DNA from: GCA-002282575 sp964519885
GTDB taxonomy: Bacteria; Pseudomonadota; Gammaproteobacteria; Thiomicrospirales; Thiomicrospiraceae
Assembly: GCA_964519885.1 (NCBI GenBank)
Contig: CAZFLX010000002.1
Location: 108,626 to 172,625 of the forward strand
Direction of reading: 5' to 3'
Length of the DNA: 64,000 bases
Shown here: one piece after another, positions 50,339 through 58,436 of the stretch
Layout of the letters: each line of letters opens with the position of its first letter
Position numbering within the stretch: position 1 is the first letter of the stretch
Position numbers and translations under genes: made by a program
Notes under the pieces: generated by a model
Told to the model about the DNA's origin: nothing
What the model saw: the letters and a program-made list of their open reading frames with translations, nothing else
Database searches by the model: none

Positions 50339-51834
50339 TGGTAATAATCTCCATAGGGACTCATTTGGTTATTCATCATGCCGCCTTGCATCAATTGCTG
50401 CTGAACTTGTTGTTGAATCATCATCTGTTGCATCATTTGCGGATTCATAGGCATTGGCATTGGAAGCGGTGACTGAGCTTGCATGTTATTTGCCTGCGCA
50501 TTTGCTTGTTTGTCATCATCATTAGCCTCCCAATTCACGCCCTTGGTAAAGACAATGTGAACATCTCGTCCAGCACCAATGTCAATGACCGGCTGCATTT
50601 CTTCTGCCAAGCGGATGTAATAATTACCTAAACGTTCAGCAGAACGACCTAAACCATAGCCAGCACCCGTTTGTAATGCTTTATTGGGATCAATGGTGGT
50701 GGTGTAACCCAGCGCGGTTTGCGAGGTTTGCATCGATTGATATTGCATCTGACGACCAAAACCACCAGCAATATCCGCTAACAAAGCCATATTCAGTGCA
50801 TCTCCCGATCGAACGATCATTTCACCTTTAATGCCGTTACGACCGTCCTCACCGACCACATAGCCGTGTATGGACTCTTCGATCACTTCGTCGGTATTCG
50901 CATTGACACAAGAAGCGGTCATTAAACGAATATCGCCACGTTGTGTCGTTTTATTACCGATAGCGTTACCCAAAATCAAACAGCCGATGATGTCGCCTTT
51001 AACATCGTTGGGTAAAAATGACACGTCTTCAACCCAAAACAAGATTGGTGCTGGGTTTTGCGTGGCATTACCACCAGTGGGTGCATAAGTCCCTGTCATA
51101 ATCAATGCACGAGAACTGGTACCCGCTGGGAAATAGCTTTTCGCTAACTTACGCGAACTTCCTTTACCTGGAACACTCGTCGTGGATGATTCTGTCGTTG
51201 ACGGTTTAATACTACTAATGACAATGCCCGATTTTTGCGCAGCCATGGCGATCGCATTCGGATTGCCTGGTGGGTATTGATTGGCATTCACTGGCGGTCT
51301 TGCAGTGCTGTTTTGTGGATTTGCATAGGTATTCTGTACCGTAATAGGTTGTGCAGCAGTATTGCGGCTAAAAGGCTGTTGGTTTGGTGTTGTCGTGGTC
51401 GTCTGATCAGGTTGCGCGGAACGTCCTTCGACCAACTTAACCGCCTCTAAATTGGCTTCTAATCGCGCTTGCATGTCGGCTAACAACTGATTTTGCTTAT
51501 CTAATTGACCACGGAAGGTCTCAGATTGTTTGACTTGCTCTTTACGTAGCTTGTCGTTTTCTTCTTCGAGTTTATCGAGTTTGTTTCCCGACTGCGCCAT
51601 CCACATTTGAGCAGCCGGCACATTAGCAGCTGGTTGGTTGAGGCGTTGCTGTGTCTCTGACAGAGAAGGATTTACCTTAGGTTTTTGCGGCGATTCTTCG
51701 CCCATCATAAAGCCATAATAAAGCGCGACCACAATCAGCATGGCAATGCCCGAGATCAGATAGATCTGACGTTTACGGGTTTGCTTTTCGGTGTTTTCGT
51801 AAGCGTCCAATGCGTCTAAATTTGATTCACTCAT
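50335..51834 (-). CDS. traB: TraB, VirB10-like core protein
   Basis: 499 aa. N-terminal transmembrane helix (about 24-44), a coiled coil (about 80-115), a Pro/Gln/Thr-rich linker and the VirB10/TrbI-type C-terminal domain (RALIMTGTY...GDIIGCLILGNA...RGDIRLM). It spans inner and outer membranes and couples energy to the channel. The C-terminus is Gln/Met-rich. Confidence 0.93.
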   Translation of the reverse strand: MSESNLDALDAYENTEKQTRKRQIYLISGIAMLIVVALYYGFMMGEESPQKPKVNPSLSETQQRLNQPAANVPAAQMWMAQSGNKLDKLEEENDKLRKEQVKQSETFRGQLDKQNQLLADMQARLEANLEAVKLVEGRSAQPDQTTTTTPNQQPFSRNTAAQPITVQNTYANPQNSTARPPVNANQYPPGNPNAIAMAAQKSGIVISSIKPSTTESSTTSVPGKGSSRKLAKSYFPAGTSSRALIMTGTYAPTGGNATQNPAPILFWVEDVSFLPNDVKGDIIGCLILGNAIGNKTTQRGDIRLMTASCVNANTDEVIEESIHGYVVGEDGRNGIKGEMIVRSGDALNMALLADIAGGFGRQMQYQSMQTSQTALGYTTTIDPNKALQTGAGYGLGRSAERLGNYYIRLAEEMQPVIDIGAGRDVHIVFTKGVNWEANDDDKQANAQANNMQAQSPLPMPMPMNPQMMQQMMIQQQVQQQLMQGGMMNNQMSPYGDYYQ

Positions 51835-52598
51835 TATTTAGGCTCCCTGACTAAAAACACTCTGGTTTCTTGTCCTGGTGCAATCACAGGATTGCTGATG
51901 GCAATCGCTGAAATACCATCGGTATAAAAATCACGCTCATCCAGCGTGAGTGTTTGCTCCGATTGATTTTTGAGTAACCAAACTTCACCTTGTAGGCTGC
52001 GACCCTGCCAAGTTTGGATTTTGGTGATGTCTGTTTCTTGCCACAAACTGAGCTTTTGATTGGTGTTTGTTTTGTTAAATCCAGCCTTGCTATCATTGCC
52101 TGCCATGACCTTTAAGAAGGCTAGAATTAATTTGTCGCGTGAGTCGGCCTTAGCAAAGGTTTTTTCCACTTCAGGGTCGATGGTTTGCATCAATGGCATC
52201 ATGTCACTATTCAAGGAAAGGACAAGCTGTTGTTCGCCTATTTTTTTAGGCTCTAAATTTAAGCGAATGGTGCGCTTATCATCGCGTGTTACCAATAAAC
52301 TGAATGGCTTGTCGCTAATAGGGGTGATGATTGCCTTACCAATCTCTTGCATTGCTTTAAGAGAGGCCTCGTCGCTGTCCATCGTCCAATCTACACCGAC
52401 ACGACCATCAATACGGTGTACCTTGCCCATGGCGAACTCAATCACTAAAGGATTATCTTTACTGACCTCAACCGTTTTACTATTGCCGTTATGGTCAATC
52501 TGTAGCGTGGTTTGCGAAAAGGCTACCGATGTGCCGAGCATGAATGCGATGGCAATACTGAGTTGGGTTAAATGCTTCGTTAAATCGTCAGTTTTCAT
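51834..52598 (-). CDS. traK: TraK, VirB9-like secretin
   Basis: 254 aa with a signal peptide. Beta-rich; the C-terminal third includes EVWLLKNQSEQTLTLDERDFY and ETRVFLVREP, as in TraK. Forms part of the outer-membrane core complex with TraV and TraB. Overlaps traB by one base. Confidence 0.9.
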   Translation of the reverse strand: MKTDDLTKHLTQLSIAIAFMLGTSVAFSQTTLQIDHNGNSKTVEVSKDNPLVIEFAMGKVHRIDGRVGVDWTMDSDEASLKAMQEIGKAIITPISDKPFSLLVTRDDKRTIRLNLEPKKIGEQQLVLSLNSDMMPLMQTIDPEVEKTFAKADSRDKLILAFLKVMAGNDSKAGFNKTNTNQKLSLWQETDITKIQTWQGRSLQGEVWLLKNQSEQTLTLDERDFYTDGISAIAISNPVIAPGQETRVFLVREPK

Positions 52599-52656
52599 GT
52601 TATGCTCTCATAAAATAGGGTATGGTCGGAGTGCCAAGCCGCAAGGCTGTTAAGAC

Positions 52657-53250
52657 CTATGTTTTTTCTTTTAATGGCACTTCTTTAGCCATGCGAATGC
52701 GTAGTTGTTTGGCATCATCAAAACGGAAGACGACTTTATAGGCGGTTTCTTTTTTGGGTAGTTCTTGATTGCTAACCCAGCTTCTTAAGGTGCCATGAAA
52801 GACGATGGTTAGGTTTTGCGGGTTGACTAGGTAATCGCGCACCTCAAAGAGTTGCGATAGACTGTTTTTAGTAATCAACTCCTTATTTTCAGCCATGATC
52901 TTTTCCATGTTGCCGTTGTCTTCTGGGGAAACGTAACGCAATAACATTTTCTGGTTAAAGTCCACACTGCTCGGTGTGACGTTGACCATGTTCGATGCCA
53001 CAAACCACCCCAAGGCATAGAGCTGATCCTTGCTCGGGTTATTTTTCGACAAGCGCATTGGCTCATCGAGTTGATAGGGGACAAGGCTAATCCATTGATC
53101 ATCAATGAACACCTCTTTGTAAACCAGCATGGCGACGGTAGCTACCGATAGCACCAGCATGGCATAAGCGACACGTAGCCTTTGTCGTAAATCCAATTCG
53201 GGCGATAAATCGCTTTTATCGTCAATTTTTTTGCCAAACTTGCCAATCAA
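52657..53250 (-). CDS. traE: TraE, VirB5/8-like pilus assembly protein
   Basis: 197 aa. One transmembrane helix (about 27-47), then a periplasmic alpha/beta domain typical of F-type TraE (YLVNPQNLTIVFHGTLRSWV). Sits in the inner membrane of the transfer machinery. Confidence 0.9.
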   Translation of the reverse strand: MIGKFGKKIDDKSDLSPELDLRQRLRVAYAMLVLSVATVAMLVYKEVFIDDQWISLVPYQLDEPMRLSKNNPSKDQLYALGWFVASNMVNVTPSSVDFNQKMLLRYVSPEDNGNMEKIMAENKELITKNSLSQLFEVRDYLVNPQNLTIVFHGTLRSWVSNQELPKKETAYKVVFRFDDAKQLRIRMAKEVPLKEKT

Positions 53251-53267
53251 AATTCAATCCTCCCGTA

Positions 53268-53567
53268 TCAGTTAATAAAGCGACGCATGTCAGTTGGCGG
53301 TGTTTTTTTCAATTTTGCGCTGTATTCTTTTGGCAGCATCCAATAAAGCAAATGCTTATAAAAATGCGGATGAATGCCGTGCTTCACCAATCTGGTATAA
53401 ATATAGGCAAGCAACAAGCCAACGATGATGCCTTGAATAACGTCAGCCAGTTGATTGCCAATCACAAAACCAAACACGAATACGCCCAGCTGGTCGTAAC
53501 TCCAGATGAGGAATTTTTCTGGTGTATCTAAATGCTTGGGTATGTATCCTAAGTCTGGTTCGCTCAT
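53268..53567 (-). CDS. traL: TraL, small inner-membrane transfer protein
   Basis: 99 aa from ATG 53567 (the in-frame extension to 53711 overlaps the pilin gene and is not part of it). Short N-terminus with IPKHLDTPEKFL, then two membrane helices, and a basic tail. Matches TraL, the VirB3-like subunit. Confidence 0.9.
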   Translation of the reverse strand: MSEPDLGYIPKHLDTPEKFLIWSYDQLGVFVFGFVIGNQLADVIQGIIVGLLLAYIYTRLVKHGIHPHFYKHLLYWMLPKEYSAKLKKTPPTDMRRFIN

Positions 53568-53620
53568 GAGATAATCTCTTTTAATTGTGTTGTTAGCCGC
53601 AAGGCTGTTAAGACTAAAGA

Positions 53621-53953
53621 CTAAATTACGACCCCGAAAATGGAGTCGATAAATCCACCGATTTTGGCAACACCAACAGCACCAGCGACAAAGCCAGCAG
53701 CCAGTCCCCAACGACCACTCATCGCTGAGGTGACAATAGCGATAATTAAACCGACTAACGCGGCGATTTTTGCGGCAGAATTGGTGACGGTAGCTGTTTG
53801 TGTGTACACATCAGCCAAGGAAGCGTCGGTTGCGGCAATGGCTAGGCCTGCGCTTGCAACGGTTAAAGCGGTGACACCAGCAACCTTTGCAGCCTTTTTA
53901 AGCTGACTTGGCTCGACGTCAAGGGTGGTTGGTAATGCAGCTTGTGCTTGCAT
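53621..53953 (-). CDS. TraA-like propilin
   Basis: 110 aa. A long leader ends near AIA/AT after a hydrophobic stretch (about residues 25-40), followed by two hydrophobic segments separated by a short polar loop (about 57-75, 85-105), the layout of F-type pilin. It lies just upstream of traL, as in F-like operons. Confidence 0.8.
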   Translation of the reverse strand: MQAQAALPTTLDVEPSQLKKAAKVAGVTALTVASAGLAIAATDASLADVYTQTATVTNSAAKIAALVGLIIAIVTSAMSGRWGLAAGFVAGAVGVAKIGGFIDSIFGVVI

Positions 53954-53977
53954 GGTTTTCTCCTTACAGGTTAAAAA

Positions 53978-54184
53978 TTATTTACAGTTGCCAATGAAAC
54001 GGCTGAGTGCGAGACGCAATACCCAGCCAAATGCGATACCGAATAGCAGGCCTGAAATGGTTTCGGTATTGACGACTTCACTCGAAAAAGCCAAGCCACC
54101 AATAAAGGCAGAAACAATGACGGTGAAGTCAACAATATTGGCTTTGATAGGGCCTTTGCTTGGTGTTGGTTCTGTGGTGCTCAT
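53978..54184 (-). CDS. Small membrane protein, 68 aa
   Basis: Two predicted membrane helices (about 16-36, 42-62) after a polar N-terminus. It sits between the OmpA-like lipoprotein and the pilin gene with short spacing, so it is in the transfer operon. It may be a minor pilin or an accessory protein; not assigned. Confidence 0.55.
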   Translation of the reverse strand: MSTTEPTPSKGPIKANIVDFTVIVSAFIGGLAFSSEVVNTETISGLLFGIAFGWVLRLALSRFIGNCK

Positions 54185-54192
54185 AAAAACTC

Positions 54193-54768
54193 CTATTGGA
54201 TGGATAAAAAGACTTTGCGATCTAAAGACATGGATGATTCATCAACACCCGCTCGACAACACTTAGCAAAGGTGCTCACTTGCACCTTGTAGACCTTATT
54301 TGCTTTAAGTGCTGTTTGAACTGACAAAGCGCGTGCTTCGGCCAGTTTTTTGTTATGGCTCATGCTGCCATTGGCTGAGGTATAGGCTTCGATTTTCACT
54401 ACCGAATGGTTATTCAGTAGGCTACGGTTTTTTTCAATCCAGACTTTGAGTGCGTGCCGTTGTGCTTGGCTAGGCGCATATTTGTTATCGCCGAAAAATA
54501 GGGTAAAGCTAGGCGTTGTTTTAATTTCTTGTTTAGGACGAACCATTGACTCAATCGGCTCCGACTTTACTTGAGTCGGCGCGGCTTGTATCGCAGTTAA
54601 TTTAGAAGTGGGTGGGCAGGATGTTTGAAATTGATAACCATCACTGGTTGCACAAATCATCAATGAAACATTGCGTTCATTTGGTTCATTATCTTGCGCT
54701 TCGTCCACGTGAGCGCATCCTGACGCTAATGACGATAGCATTGCTACCCATATTAAAGCGGTTTTCAC
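54193..54768 (-). CDS. OmpA-like peptidoglycan-associated lipoprotein
   Basis: 191 aa. Lipobox ASGC (Cys about 18). The C-terminal half has the OmpA-like motif, with IEAYTSANGS and KLAEARALSVQTAL, which binds peptidoglycan. It may anchor the transfer channel to the wall. Overlaps the transglycosylase gene by four bases. Confidence 0.8.
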   Translation of the reverse strand: MKTALIWVAMLSSLASGCAHVDEAQDNEPNERNVSLMICATSDGYQFQTSCPPTSKLTAIQAAPTQVKSEPIESMVRPKQEIKTTPSFTLFFGDNKYAPSQAQRHALKVWIEKNRSLLNNHSVVKIEAYTSANGSMSHNKKLAEARALSVQTALKANKVYKVQVSTFAKCCRAGVDESSMSLDRKVFLSIQ

Positions 54769-55205
54769 GCACAGACTCCTTTTTGCATGACGCTATAGAC
54801 TTTCCAGGCGTAGCCAATACGTTTATGGGATGATGCAGCGTTATAAGCACCGACCGCTTCCCAAGTGGAGCCATGTGTACGCATTTTTTCAGAGAGAATT
54901 CGAGCGCCGGCACGAACATTGGTACAAACATCCAAAACACTTCTGGGTGTAAGACCTAAATAGGAGAGATTGCTTTCATTAATTTGCATCAAGCCATAGT
55001 CACGAGACCCGTCTTTATTGGGCGGTGAAACGACCGTTGCATTGAATCGACTTTCAACACAACCAATAGCTGATAACAAGGTTTCAGACACGGCGTATTG
55101 TGTCGAAGCCTGCTTGAAGCAATGAGGATAGGGATTGGGTACTTGTTTGGCGTGACCAACCGCCATGACCAGCAATCCACCGATAAACACCAAGGATTTC
55201 ATCAA
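54765..55205 (-). CDS. Lytic transglycosylase (SLT domain)
   Basis: 146 aa with a signal peptide. The catalytic Glu is in GCVESRFN (about 49), with GLMQI (about 70) and VGAYNA (about 116). It opens peptidoglycan to allow the secretion channel. First gene of the minus-strand transfer operon. Confidence 0.92.
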   Translation of the reverse strand: MMKSLVFIGGLLVMAVGHAKQVPNPYPHCFKQASTQYAVSETLLSAIGCVESRFNATVVSPPNKDGSRDYGLMQINESNLSYLGLTPRSVLDVCTNVRAGARILSEKMRTHGSTWEAVGAYNAASSHKRIGYAWKVYSVMQKGVCA

Positions 55206-55247
55206 ACACCTGAGTTGCTAAATTGATTGGGTTTGATGATAGAGAGT

Positions 55248-55253
55248 TGTCAA
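55248..55253 (-). promoter_or_regulatory. -35-like box of the transfer operon
   Basis: On the minus strand TTGACA (55253-55248), 14 bp from the end of the left inverted-repeat arm (55268). No good -10 follows at 17 bp, as is common for activator-dependent promoters. Confidence 0.45.
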
Positions 55254-55267
55254 CATTAAATTTGGCG

Positions 55268-55312
55268 AAACGTGAAAGCAAAAAAATATTTTTAAGCACG
55301 TTTCTCCAGCAG
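55268..55312 (+). repeat. 45-bp perfect inverted repeat, left arm
   Basis: All 45 bases are the exact reverse complement of 55604-55648. The arm has A/T-rich AAAAAAATATTTTT in its middle and flanking CACGTTT. It lies 14 bp upstream of a minus-strand TTGACA box. Confidence 0.97.
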
Positions 55313-55603
55313 TAATATTTTACTTGTGCTATACTTATATGTTTTCAATTCTTTACATGGACAAGGTCTGTTTCCATGAAAAAGCATAAAAATCAAAATG
55401 ATAAATGAAAAAAGATAAGAATGGGTAAGGGATTCTACTTAAAAGACTAAACGACTCCGATTTGCTTAATAGCGCAAATCGGAGTCTAAAAGAAAAACGA
55501 TAAAGGTTAAGGGAATCAAAAAGATAGAAAAATAATAAGGGCAAAAAGACAAAAACGGTCAAAAAAAGAAAAAGATTAAAATCATACCACGCCTAACAAA
55601 AGT
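55313..55603 (+). other. Central region between transfer operons; oriT candidate
   Basis: 291 bp with no gene. Contains a 13-bp perfect stem GACTCCGATTTGC/GCAAATCGGAGTC (55453-55486, 8-nt loop), a strongly purine-rich tract, and TATACT at about 55332. Position beside the relaxase gene makes it an oriT candidate; no nic site could be identified. Confidence 0.5.
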
Positions 55604-55648
55604 CTGCTGGAGAAACGTGCTTAAAAATATTTTTTTGCTTTCACGTTT
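55604..55648 (+). repeat. 45-bp perfect inverted repeat, right arm
   Basis: Exact reverse complement of 55268-55312. 13 bp separate it from TTGACG (55662-55667) on the plus strand, the box serving the relaxase operon. Confidence 0.97.
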
Positions 55649-55661
55649 TTCATTTTTTTGA

Positions 55662-55667
55662 TTGACG
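55662..55667 (+). promoter_or_regulatory. -35-like box of the relaxase operon
   Basis: TTGACG, 13 bp after the right inverted-repeat arm and about 44 bp before ATG 55711. No consensus -10 follows, mirroring the other operon. Confidence 0.4.
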
Positions 55668-55710
55668 GGTGTTCTAGACTTGCTTTCATGTTTTCCAACC
55701 GAGGCGAGCT

Positions 55711-56145
55711 ATGAATCCACAGCTCTACAGTCAAGTATCACAATTAGGCCATTCATGGCTGACTCGTCTATTTCAGCTGTTAGTGCAACGTTACCGCGGG
55801 CTGGATATGGTTGCTGATACCACTGCGCCCTTTGACGAACAGATGCTTATCTTAGCCAAAGCCTTGCAACAACATATTGCGCCAGACTATGTGAATATTG
55901 CCACAGTGGAACAACTGATGTTGATTCATTGTGATCTGTTGCGATTCACCGTTAAAGACTGGGATGCACAACAAGTGGATTTCATGGACTTTGTGAAAGC
56001 AGCTACGCTCAATGATGTTGAAGCCCTATATATGAATCATGAGTTTGATATGATGACGCTGTCTCATGGATTGACTGACCTTACGATCAAAACTTTTGTG
56101 CGTTCACTTACCGCGCCTTTGCTTAATTTCAATCATGCCAATTGA
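55711..56145 (+). CDS. Hypothetical protein before the relaxase, 144 aa
   Basis: Soluble, helical and acidic. It overlaps the relaxase start by 11 bases, so it is part of the operon. GAGGCGAG upstream of ATG 55711. It could be an accessory transfer protein; no family recognised. Confidence 0.6.
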   Translation: MNPQLYSQVSQLGHSWLTRLFQLLVQRYRGLDMVADTTAPFDEQMLILAKALQQHIAPDYVNIATVEQLMLIHCDLLRFTVKDWDAQQVDFMDFVKAATLNDVEALYMNHEFDMMTLSHGLTDLTIKTFVRSLTAPLLNFNHAN

Positions 56146-58426
56146 TCCCTTACTGAATGATGTGATTGAGTGGGTGGTCAGTCGCCCCATTCCAGTCGCA
56201 GTAACGGGTCTTGCAGGGGTCTTTTTTGCGTTAAGTTACCATGAGCATCGTAAACAAAAAAGACGCTCAAACTCGCCTCCCAAAACCACTATCGCTCATC
56301 AGCATGATCTACGTTCCTTGAACCAATCAGGTTGGTTGATCGCTAAGTCTGGGAAAGACTTAGCGCAGCATCTTAGGCTGACCCCAAAAATCAAACTTAT
56401 TTTGTCTCAATCTTGCTTAGACCAACAAACATCAGACTGGTTGGCGCAAACCTTATACCGTTACGTGGAGTTTGTGCAGCTCCTGCCCGCTTCTGAAGCG
56501 CACCATCATGCCAATCCTGGTGGCTTGGCAAAACACACCATCGAGGTAGCCTTACTATCCTTACGTCGTCGCCGTGGGCAAATACTGCCTAAAGGCGCAA
56601 CGCAGGAAGAAAGAGCACCTGAGCAACATCGTTGGACGGTTGCCATTCTCTTGTGTGCCTTGTTTCATGATGCTGGCAAGGTAGTAACTGATGTGCGTGT
56701 GCAAGGACTCACCCATGATGGACGCGAGATTGAGTGGAGTCCGATGGGTGGAAGTATGAAAGCCATTGGAATTGATCGCTATCGTGTCTTTTTCAAAGAG
56801 CACCAGTATAGCGATCATAAATCCTTGGGTGCCTTTTTATTGTCACTACTTTGTCCCAAAGAAATGTTGGCATGGCTTGGATCAAATCAAGGCTTAATGC
56901 ACGGTATGAATGCCTATCTATCTGACGAGCAGTCAGGTGATCTGAATTATCAATCCATCCGCGACATTGTTTCCAAAGCCGATCAAAGCTCTGTGAAGTT
57001 AGATCTAGGCTATGGTGCTCAACCACAATTTGCATCGGCACGAACGAGGCCGTTAATTGATGTGATGATGACGAGCATGAACCAGTTGTTAAGCAAAGGA
57101 CTCATTAAAATTAACCAACCTGGTGCGGTTGGCTTTGTTAAAGAGGGTGAAATATTCCTGGTATCTAAAGTGATTGCTGATGCCGTGCGTGAGTACATTC
57201 AAAGCCATCATCAAGCGTTTGAAGTCAGTCTGCCGCATGATAACGAGCGGCTGTTTAGTATCTGGCAAGATTATGGTCAGCTGATTCCTAACAGTTCAGG
57301 TAAGGCAATGTGGCATATCAACATTGACGATGGTGATAAATTCAAAACCAAGCTGAGTGTCTTGCGTTTCCCATTAGAGGTGGTTTTTGGTGCAAATATG
57401 AGCTTGTGGCCAAGTGACTTTGTTGGCTCAATTGAAGTTGTTGATACTCAGGACGTAAAAGAGCAAGGAACGGAATCAGCAAAATTCAATGCTAAATCCA
57501 ACAACAAAGCCAGTATGTTGCCATCGCAAGCGGTGGCGAATGTATCTAAAGCCGAAGCAAAAACAACACCAGAAGACGAGAAGGATAACGAGGACGAATC
57601 AGGTGAAGATATGCAGGATGATGAGCCTTTACAGCCAGTAACGTCGAGCGTGTTAGCACCCAAGAGACAATCAACAAGCAAAGGTCAAAAAATAGTCATG
57701 CCGACGATGAATAGGCAGGGAATACCAATCGCTAACCCTTTGCAAAATAAGCCTGTTACGACACCAGCACCGAGCACAGCTCCCACGATGTCAGTAGAGG
57801 ATGACGATCCCTTTGCCAACATTGTTGCAATTAATGCTCCAGCTGTCGATGAATCAGTTGCGCTATCAACACCTGTATTGCACGACAAACAGCCTTCAGT
57901 TACACAAATTGATACCTACTTGCCCGATGTGTTCAGCGCACAGGCAGAGTTTAATGATATGTTGCAAACACCAGAAGAAGTGATGAATGTTCCTGTTACT
58001 TTGGCTACACCAAATTTATTAACTGGCGGCGCAGAGCCTGATGAAATCAGTCTCACTTTTATTGCCTGGCTTAAGCGAGGCTTATCGACGGGTGAAATTC
58101 GCTATAACGTTTCTGGAGCACGTGTTCAGTTCGTTACTGAAGGTTTAGGATTGGTTTCACCTGGAATTTTTGAACAATTCCGAGAGATCTCAGGGTTAAC
58201 CGATTGGCGTGATGCACAAAAATCACTCATTGCGAGTGATTTAGTCCTAAAACAAGGCAATGGCAGCAAGTTGTTTAAGTATTTGGTGAAGTCGCCTAGT
58301 CCTAAGCGCGAAAATCAAAAAGTGGTTGCGTTGAGTATGGTCATCTTGGCTAATCCGCATTTGTATGTGCATCCTGTGCCCGATGCGAATCCTTATTTGA
58401 CTTTATCTACTTCATTACTTAGCTAG
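56135..58426 (+). CDS. traI: MobH-family relaxase TraI
   Basis: 763 aa from ATG 56135. A transmembrane helix near residues 20-35, then the TraI_2 domain with HHHANPGGLAKH (about 122) and an HD phosphohydrolase-like motif in LFHDAGK (about 176), which are the metal ligands of MobH relaxases. An acidic, low-complexity middle (about 450-640) leads to a C-terminal domain (IAWLKRGLSTGEIRYNVSGARV). It nicks oriT and pilots the DNA strand. Confidence 0.93.
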   Translation: MPIDPLLNDVIEWVVSRPIPVAVTGLAGVFFALSYHEHRKQKRRSNSPPKTTIAHQHDLRSLNQSGWLIAKSGKDLAQHLRLTPKIKLILSQSCLDQQTSDWLAQTLYRYVEFVQLLPASEAHHHANPGGLAKHTIEVALLSLRRRRGQILPKGATQEERAPEQHRWTVAILLCALFHDAGKVVTDVRVQGLTHDGREIEWSPMGGSMKAIGIDRYRVFFKEHQYSDHKSLGAFLLSLLCPKEMLAWLGSNQGLMHGMNAYLSDEQSGDLNYQSIRDIVSKADQSSVKLDLGYGAQPQFASARTRPLIDVMMTSMNQLLSKGLIKINQPGAVGFVKEGEIFLVSKVIADAVREYIQSHHQAFEVSLPHDNERLFSIWQDYGQLIPNSSGKAMWHINIDDGDKFKTKLSVLRFPLEVVFGANMSLWPSDFVGSIEVVDTQDVKEQGTESAKFNAKSNNKASMLPSQAVANVSKAEAKTTPEDEKDNEDESGEDMQDDEPLQPVTSSVLAPKRQSTSKGQKIVMPTMNRQGIPIANPLQNKPVTTPAPSTAPTMSVEDDDPFANIVAINAPAVDESVALSTPVLHDKQPSVTQIDTYLPDVFSAQAEFNDMLQTPEEVMNVPVTLATPNLLTGGAEPDEISLTFIAWLKRGLSTGEIRYNVSGARVQFVTEGLGLVSPGIFEQFREISGLTDWRDAQKSLIASDLVLKQGNGSKLFKYLVKSPSPKRENQKVVALSMVILANPHLYVHPVPDANPYLTLSTSLLS

Positions 58427-58436
58427 GAATAAACTC

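Noticed and set aside
53568..53711. Longer TraL with a Cys-rich N-terminus
   Set aside because: The extension overlaps the pilin gene in another frame and is not part of known TraL.
55268..55648. Transposon with 45-bp terminal inverted repeats
   Set aside because: No transposase inside, no target duplication, and each arm lies at the same distance from an outward -35 box, which fits a regulatory role better.
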